From contig JAKFXV010000091.1 of NCBI GenBank assembly GCA_021731205.1, positions 1 through 9,450 of the forward strand: a stretch of DNA of 9,450 bases, written 5' to 3'. How positions within the stretch are numbered: position 1 is the first letter of the stretch; every line of letters begins with the position of its first letter. The notes under the pieces are model-generated. The model worked only from the letters and a program-made list of their open reading frames with translations, made no database searches and was not told where the DNA came from. Both the position numbers and the translations under genes were made by a program. Positions 6,145-9,450 of this stretch are shown piece by piece. This stretch comes from Nocardioides sp. GTDB lineage: Bacteria; Actinomycetota; Actinomycetes; Propionibacteriales; Nocardioidaceae.

Positions 6145-6147
6145 TCG
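6122..6147. promoter_or_regulatory. Perfect 8-bp inverted repeat over the orphan promoter (operator candidate)
   Basis: CGAAACTT (6122-6129) and AAGTTTCG (6140-6147) are exact reverse complements separated by 10 bp. They span the spacer and the -10 of the orphan promoter. Arm spacing of about 18 bp centre to centre would suit a dimeric regulator bound across the promoter. The alternative is an RNA hairpin in read-through transcripts. Confidence 0.5.
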
Positions 6148-6151
6148 GGTT

Positions 6152-6200
6152 GCCCGGTCGTTGTTGTATCCCCCGTCAGCAACGGCCGGGCCTTTCATTT
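6152..6200 (+). terminator. 15-bp hairpin with C-rich loop and T-rich tail (terminator or small RNA)
   Basis: The arms 6152-6166 and 6177-6191 pair over 15 bp with no mismatch if two U-G wobbles are allowed, and both wobbles work only in the plus-strand RNA (they become A-C on the minus strand). The loop 6167-6176 is TATCCCCCGT. The sequence CTTTCATTT follows, a moderate U-rich tail. It could terminate read-through from the SEC-C gene or end a very short transcript of about 50 nt from the promoter at 6116-6144. Confidence 0.65.
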
Positions 6201-6298
6201 CCGGAGGATTCGGGACTTTCTGCAACGAGATCCGTTGAGTTGGCCAGATGGCTAGACCAGTTCGGACCGTGGAACCGGAAAATCGCCACTGATGCGCC
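6201..6298. other. Remainder of the convergent intergenic region
   Basis: The gap 6063-6298 is the longest gene-free stretch (236 bp) and is visibly richer in A and T than the flanking genes. Beyond the separately listed hairpins and promoter, this part contains a GGAGG (6203-6207) with no start codon at a usable distance and a 14-codon reading frame at 6248-6292 with no support. I see no RNA gene of a known class in it. Confidence 0.6.
6257..6278 (-). terminator. Hairpin downstream of the GDT1-type gene, possible operon end
   Basis: On the minus strand CCGGTTC and GAACTGG form a 7-bp stem with one G-U wobble around an 8-nt loop, 20 nt after the transporter stop codon. The wobble pairs only in minus-strand RNA, which favours a role at the 3' end of the PAP2-DAGK/pheA/transporter operon. 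No U-tract follows, so it is not a canonical intrinsic terminator. Confidence 0.4.
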
Positions 6299-6901
6299 TC
6301 ACCTACGGACCAGCTCGTAGGCCGTCAGCGCCGCGAGCAGCAGGCACACGGCGGCCCCGACGTACTGCAGCGAACTCAGCCGGACCCGCCGCAACAACGT
6401 CTGGCCGACCACCGTGGCGAGGCCGCTGACTGTGAGGAGCGCGAGCCAGGCTCCCGCGAAGACGCTGACCGGCTGCTCGTAGCGGGCCGCGAGTGTGACC
6501 GTCAGGATCTGCGACAGGTCGCCCCACTCCGCGGTGAACAACACGAGGAACGACGTGCCGATCACCCGAAGCGCGGTCGGCGCGACGCCGGCCGCCTCGG
6601 AGTCGCCCGTGGCGCCGGCGTCCGCTCGATCCGCCAACCGGGCCGAGCGGAACAGCACGATCGCGCCGATGGCGAACATGCCCGCGGCCAGGGAACGGAC
6701 CAGATCGGCGGGCAGCAGGCTGATCACGTGCCCGAAAACCACGGCCACCAGGCACTGGACCAAGAAGGCAGCGCCCACCCCGATCCAGACGAACAGCGGG
6801 CGATACCGGGTCGCCAGCACCAGGGTCGCGAGGAAGGTCTTGTCGGGTAGCTCGACGACGAAGATGGCCGCGAACGTCAGCGCGAGGACAGTGATATCCA
6901 C
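6299..6901 (-). CDS. GDT1/TMEM165 (UPF0016) family cation transporter
   Basis: This 200-aa membrane protein is built of two related halves, typical of the GDT1/TMEM165 family of Mn2+/Ca2+ exporters (cation/proton exchange). The family's acidic motif E-x-G-D-[KR]-[TS] appears twice in modified form: ELPDKT at 17-22 in the first helix and EWGDLS at 125-130 after the central loop. About six membrane segments are visible (roughly 3-18, 35-60, 66-86, 110-124, 143-168 and 178-195), separated by a hydrophilic loop at 88-108. The frame is open much farther upstream, but that part is an out-of-frame Arg-rich shadow of pheA. GTG 6901 places VDITVLALTF immediately before the first motif and leaves 20 bp after the pheA stop. 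Only weak G-rich sequence precedes it, so it probably depends on transcription and perhaps reinitiation from pheA. Substrate (Mn2+ most likely) is inferred from family members. Confidence 0.87.
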   Translation of the reverse strand: MDITVLALTFAAIFVVELPDKTFLATLVLATRYRPLFVWIGVGAAFLVQCLVAVVFGHVISLLPADLVRSLAAGMFAIGAIVLFRSARLADRADAGATGDSEAAGVAPTALRVIGTSFLVLFTAEWGDLSQILTVTLAARYEQPVSVFAGAWLALLTVSGLATVVGQTLLRRVRLSSLQYVGAAVCLLLAALTAYELVRR

Positions 6902-6921
6902 AGGTCGGGTCCGGGTCGGTT

Positions 6922-7770
6922 CTACTCCGCGCGGAACGGGTCGGCGGGGTAGACGCCGAGGATCTTCACATCGGTGGTGAAGAACGCCAGCTCCTCCAGG
7001 GCGCGCGCGAGGCGTGGATCGGCCGGATGCCCGTCGACTTCGGCGAGGAACTGGGTCGCCGAGAAGTGCCCCCCGACCATGTAGCTCTCGAGCTTGGTCA
7101 TGTTCACACCGTTGGTCGCGAACCCGCCCAATGCCTTGTAGAGGGCGGCCGGCAGGTTGCGCACGTTGAAGATGAACGACGTCACCACGGGCCCGTTGTC
7201 CGGCGCGGCCTCGATCAGCTCGGCAGAGAGTACGACGAACCGAGTGGTGTTGTGCTCCTCGTCCTCGACGTCGGGCGCCAGCACGTTCAGGCCGTAGATC
7301 TCTGCGGCGAGCGGCGGTGCGATAGCCGCCTGGGTGACGTCGTTGGCCTCCGCGATCTCGCGCGCAGCACCGGCGGTGTCGCCGGAGATGATCGGCTCGA
7401 GGTCGTGGTCGCGGATCAGCCGCCGGCACTGCCCGAGCGCGTGCACGTGCGAGTGCACGGTGGTGATGGTGTCCAGGGACGAGCCGGGCACCCCGAGCAG
7501 GTGGAAGCGGATGCGGAGGAAGTGCTCGGCGATGATGTGCAGCCCGGAGGTCGGCAGGAAGTGGTGGATGTCGGCGACCCGGCCCGCGATCGAGTTGTCG
7601 ATCGGGATCATCGCCAGCGCAGCATCCTTGCTCTCCACCGCGGCGAAGACGTCCTCGAACGACGCGCACGCCACCGCTTCCCAGTCGGGGTAGTGCTGCT
7701 TGCACACCAGATGGGAGTTGGATCCGGGCTCGCCCTGATAGGCGATGCGTTGTGTCGCGTCGGTGGTCAC
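6922..7770 (-). CDS. pheA: Prephenate dehydratase with C-terminal ACT domain
   Basis: PheA converts prephenate to phenylpyruvate, the committed step to phenylalanine. The 282-aa product has the catalytic domain at 8-182, starting IAYQGEPGSNSH and including MIPIDNSIAGRVADIHH (54-70), VHSHVHALGQCR (105-116), SGDTAGAAREIAEA (129-142) and the catalytic TTRF motif in HNTTRFVVL (173-181). The ACT domain (about 196-275) carries PAALYK (207-212) where many enzymes have GALY/GALV, and ESYM (228-231) where the Phe-binding ESRP motif is usual. Chorismate mutase is absent. The motif set resembles, from memory, the alphaproteobacterial-type enzyme more than the mycobacterial/Streptomyces one, which begins YLGPEGTF. 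The start is GTG 7770; a GGGAG lies 10 nt upstream and a GAGG almost touches the codon, so initiation is not clear-cut. It lies 36 bp after the PAP2-DAGK gene and 20 bp before the transporter gene, probably as one operon. Confidence 0.95.
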   Translation of the reverse strand: MTTDATQRIAYQGEPGSNSHLVCKQHYPDWEAVACASFEDVFAAVESKDAALAMIPIDNSIAGRVADIHHFLPTSGLHIIAEHFLRIRFHLLGVPGSSLDTITTVHSHVHALGQCRRLIRDHDLEPIISGDTAGAAREIAEANDVTQAAIAPPLAAEIYGLNVLAPDVEDEEHNTTRFVVLSAELIEAAPDNGPVVTSFIFNVRNLPAALYKALGGFATNGVNMTKLESYMVGGHFSATQFLAEVDGHPADPRLARALEELAFFTTDVKILGVYPADPFRAE

Positions 7771-7806
7771 GCCTCAAATGCTCCCACGAGAGCCGGGGCG
7801 AGAGGT

Positions 7807-9384
7807 TCAGCTTCGCGGCACCCGGACCAACAGTCGGCCGTGGATGCACTCCATCCGGAGCTCGCGGCCGGCGCCGACGGCGTCGCCGTCGAGCTGTCGC
7901 GGTGTGTCGTGATTGGTGCGTACGACGACCGTGGAGCCGGTCATCCGGGTCAGTGCGTCGTCGGTACGGGTGCGCTTGGACAAGATCCGGGCAACCAGCG
8001 GGACCCAGGACCACAGCTTGGGCGGATCCAGGAGCAGCACGTCGAGCTTGCCGTCGTCGATCGTGGCATCCGGCAGCAGCGGCATGCCGGCCTGGAGGTA
8101 GCCGACGTTGCCGATCACGACGGTCTTCGCGCGGTGCTTGGTGGGCGGGCCACCGTCGACCGACACCTCCACGCGGATCGCCGGGCTGCGCAGCGACTTG
8201 GTGCCGGACACGACGTACGCGAACCAGCCGACCTTGTTCTTGATGTCCTCGCTGACGCCTTCCATGATCGCCGCGTCCATGCCCATCCCGGCCATCACCA
8301 GGAAATGGGTGTCCTCGATGCCGTCACCGGAGACGGCGACCAGGTCGATCGCGCGGTCCTGGCCGTTGAGGGCGACGTCGATGGCCGAGCGGAGATACAG
8401 CGGGATGTCCAGGTTGCGGGCCAGCAGGTTGCCGGTGCCGGCAGGGATGATCCCGACGGGGATGCCGGTGCCGGCGAGTTCGGCGCACACCTCACGGACG
8501 GTGCCGTCGCCGCCGCACACCACCACCAGATCGGCACCCGCCACCGACGCTTCGTGCGCCATCCCGCTCCCCGGATCCTCGACCGTCGTGTAGTACCACT
8601 TCGGGCGGGACCACCCCGAGGCCGCGGCCAGTTCGGTGACGATAGTGCGGAAGTGGACCGGGTCCTCGAGCTTGACCGGGTTCACGATCACCGCCAGGTC
8701 CCGGGTGCCCGGCACCGACTCCACCAGCGGCGCGGCAGCGGCCGCATGGCTGCGCGGGACCGGGCTGTAGAGCCACATCCCCAGCAGCACGACGCCGGCA
8801 CCGAGCAGCATCCCGCCCACGGTGTCGCTCGGGTAGTGCCGGCCCAGCAGCACCCGGTCCGCGGCTACGACGAACACGACCAGCACCAACCCTGCGATCG
8901 CGGCCCGGCGCAGGATCGGTCGCCGCAGGAACATCGAGGCGAGCACCATCACGATGCCGGCGTACGCCGCTGTGGCGCTGACGTGTCCTGACGGGAACGC
9001 GTTGTTCTCCAAGAACCCGATCGGGTCCTGCCACTCGGGTCGTACCCGCCCGACCAGCGTCTTCAACACGGTCGTGGACAACGAAGTCACGATCATCACA
9101 CCCGCCGCGAAGGCCGCCGCGCGCGGTTGTCGTCGCACCAGGAGCCACCCGCACAGTCCCAGGGTCGCCAGCACCATCCCGAGGGTGCCGAAGACGATTT
9201 CGACCGTCCGCAGGATCGGGTCGAGCCAGTCCGAGTTCACCGCCCACTCCTGAGCCGGGACGCCCCGGTGGTCGAGCTCGCTCAGTGGTTCGAAACCACT
9301 CCGCACGAGCGCGGCGAGCAGCGCCAACTGCGCGAAACTGAGCATCGCCCACGACAGCGTCAACCAGCGGGGTCTCTCGGGCAC
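7807..9384 (-). CDS. Bifunctional PAP2 phosphatase / diacylglycerol kinase-family fusion
   Basis: This 525-aa fusion joins a membrane PAP2 lipid phosphatase to a lipid kinase. Several hydrophobic helices (about 11-28, 60-83, 88-107, 137-152, 160-176, 188-206) enclose the PAP2 triad: K108-x6-R115-P116, P131-S-G-H134, and R177-x5-H183-x3-D187. The C-terminal half (229-525) is a YegS/DgkB-like catalytic domain with IVNPVK (233-238), the nucleotide-binding GGDGT (291-295), PAGTGN (314-319) and LDGD (498-501). By topology the phosphatase site should face outward and the kinase the cytoplasm, which suits turnover of phosphatidic acid, diacylglycerol or related lipid phosphates; the substrate is not shown. 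GTG 9384 is preferred because CATACT ends exactly 7 nt before it. The alternative ATG at 9429 adds a low-complexity 15-residue leader and overlaps the serS start, though GGGGA lies about 6 nt before it. It heads the operon with pheA and the transporter. Confidence 0.9.
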   Translation of the reverse strand: MPERPRWLTLSWAMLSFAQLALLAALVRSGFEPLSELDHRGVPAQEWAVNSDWLDPILRTVEIVFGTLGMVLATLGLCGWLLVRRQPRAAAFAAGVMIVTSLSTTVLKTLVGRVRPEWQDPIGFLENNAFPSGHVSATAAYAGIVMVLASMFLRRPILRRAAIAGLVLVVFVVAADRVLLGRHYPSDTVGGMLLGAGVVLLGMWLYSPVPRSHAAAAAPLVESVPGTRDLAVIVNPVKLEDPVHFRTIVTELAAASGWSRPKWYYTTVEDPGSGMAHEASVAGADLVVVCGGDGTVREVCAELAGTGIPVGIIPAGTGNLLARNLDIPLYLRSAIDVALNGQDRAIDLVAVSGDGIEDTHFLVMAGMGMDAAIMEGVSEDIKNKVGWFAYVVSGTKSLRSPAIRVEVSVDGGPPTKHRAKTVVIGNVGYLQAGMPLLPDATIDDGKLDVLLLDPPKLWSWVPLVARILSKRTRTDDALTRMTGSTVVVRTNHDTPRQLDGDAVGAGRELRMECIHGRLLVRVPRS

Positions 9385-9391
9385 GGTCGTC

Positions 9392-9397
9392 AGTATG
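9392..9397 (-). promoter_or_regulatory. -10 element for the PAP2-DAGK operon (leaderless GTG start)
   Basis: CATACT on the minus strand is followed by exactly 7 nt (GACGACC) and GTG at 9384. The first base is C instead of the usual T, so it is weaker than the others. It is the main reason for preferring GTG 9384 over ATG 9429. Confidence 0.48.
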
Positions 9398-9414
9398 GCG
9401 GGAGCCGGGGCGGA

Positions 9415-9420
9415 TAGCCT
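9415..9420 (+). promoter_or_regulatory. -10 element for serS (leaderless)
   Basis: TAGCCT fits TANNNT and is followed by exactly 7 nt (TGTCGCC) before the serS ATG at 9428. The seven bases contain no Shine-Dalgarno sequence. At a 17-bp spacer its -35 position is occupied by the opposing -10 of the PAP2-DAGK operon. Confidence 0.58.
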
Positions 9421-9427
9421 TGTCGCC

Positions 9428-9450
9428 ATGATCGATCCCCGGATGCTCCG
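9428..9450 (+). CDS. serS: Seryl-tRNA synthetase, first codons only (3'-partial)
   Basis: Only 23 bases are in the window, encoding Met-Ile-Asp-Pro-Arg-Met-Leu followed by a partial Arg codon. MID(P/L)RxLR is the characteristic beginning of actinobacterial SerRS. The location fits, because pheA and serS are neighbours in other actinobacteria such as Streptomyces (recalled). SerRS charges tRNA-Ser and, indirectly, tRNA-Sec. A TAGCCT hexamer ends exactly 7 nt before the ATG with no Shine-Dalgarno sequence, consistent with a leaderless mRNA. The identification rests on eight residues plus synteny. Confidence 0.72.

Noticed and set aside
6152..6200. 6C RNA assignment for the C-loop hairpin
   Set aside because: The 6C motif has two hairpins, each with about six or more Cs in the loop. 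Here only one hairpin has a C-rich loop, with five Cs, and the neighbouring inverted repeat has the loop TTGGTCGCGT.
6201..6207. GGAGG as a Shine-Dalgarno site after the hairpin
   Set aside because: No ATG, GTG or TTG lies at a usable distance downstream.
6248..6292. A 14-codon reading frame in the convergent gap
   Set aside because: There is no convincing ribosome-binding site or promoter-to-start spacing, and it overlaps the minus-strand hairpin; it is expected by chance.
6902..8014. N-terminal extension of the GDT1-type frame to about 571 codons
   Set aside because: The extension is Arg/Pro/His-rich and lies out of frame over pheA. The hydrophobic family core begins only at GTG 6901.
7027..8991. 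A very long plus-strand open frame (about 654 codons) opposite pheA and PAP2-DAGK
   Set aside because: The product is low-complexity, rich in His, Arg, Gly and Asp, with no family signature. It is what a GC-rich antisense frame produces when the other strand has strong third-position GC bias, and two well-recognised proteins lie opposite.
9427..9430. Overlapping divergent start codons sharing CATG (PAP2-DAGK ATG 9429 and serS ATG 9428)
   Set aside because: GTG 9384 has a -10 at leaderless spacing and begins a more protein-like N-terminus. The overlap is kept only as the alternative start, not as a claimed feature.

Overview
The window is GC-rich, densely packed actinobacterial chromosome. 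The gene set suggests Nocardioidaceae/Propionibacteriales, with moderate confidence. Supporting signs are an Aat of actinobacterial type, an actinobacterial H2TH glycosylase with a GGKPLADRR tail, a SEC-C protein of the DUF5926 type, a PAP2/diacylglycerol kinase fusion beside serS, and GTG or leaderless starts. There is no mobile element, CRISPR array, tRNA or rRNA gene. Most of it reads as core genome with a few unusual details.

Layout: (1) 2-2268, plus strand: an unrecognised protein, cut by the window edge, overlaps by 4 bp a sulfotransferase-fold protein. (2) 2278-2961, minus: an EcsC-family protein, convergent with the sulfotransferase across a 9-bp gap. (3) 3027-3776, plus: aat, divergent from the EcsC gene. 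(4) 3769-4647, minus: an Fpg/Nei-type DNA glycosylase whose 3' end overlaps aat by 8 bp. (5) 4685-5062, minus: a small helical protein of the MT0933/Rv0909 type. (6) 5130-6062, plus: a SEC-C protein, divergent from (5). (7) 6063-6298: the only sizeable intergenic stretch, holding hairpins and an orphan promoter. (8) 6299-9384, minus: a probable three-gene operon of PAP2-DAGK fusion, pheA, then a GDT1/TMEM165-type cation transporter. (9) 9428-9450, plus: the first codons of serS, divergent from the operon.

The genes do not form one pathway. They cover N-degron protein tagging (aat), base-excision repair (fpg-like), phospholipid turnover (PAP2-DAGK), phenylalanine synthesis (pheA), divalent cation export (GDT1) and seryl-tRNA charging (serS). 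The first two genes are the least explained and are probably co-translated.

The clearest non-coding signal is a repeated start architecture. Six gene starts have a TANNNT-like -10 hexamer 6 or 7 nt before the start codon and no convincing Shine-Dalgarno sequence, which is the arrangement of leaderless mRNAs. In two divergent intergenic regions the opposing -10 hexamers are exactly 17 bp apart. The 6063-6298 gap holds a promoter-like pair overlapped by a perfect inverted repeat, followed at once by a 15-bp hairpin with a C-rich loop and a short T-rich tail. This is a candidate small RNA or attenuator. I did not find a clearly new multi-gene system.
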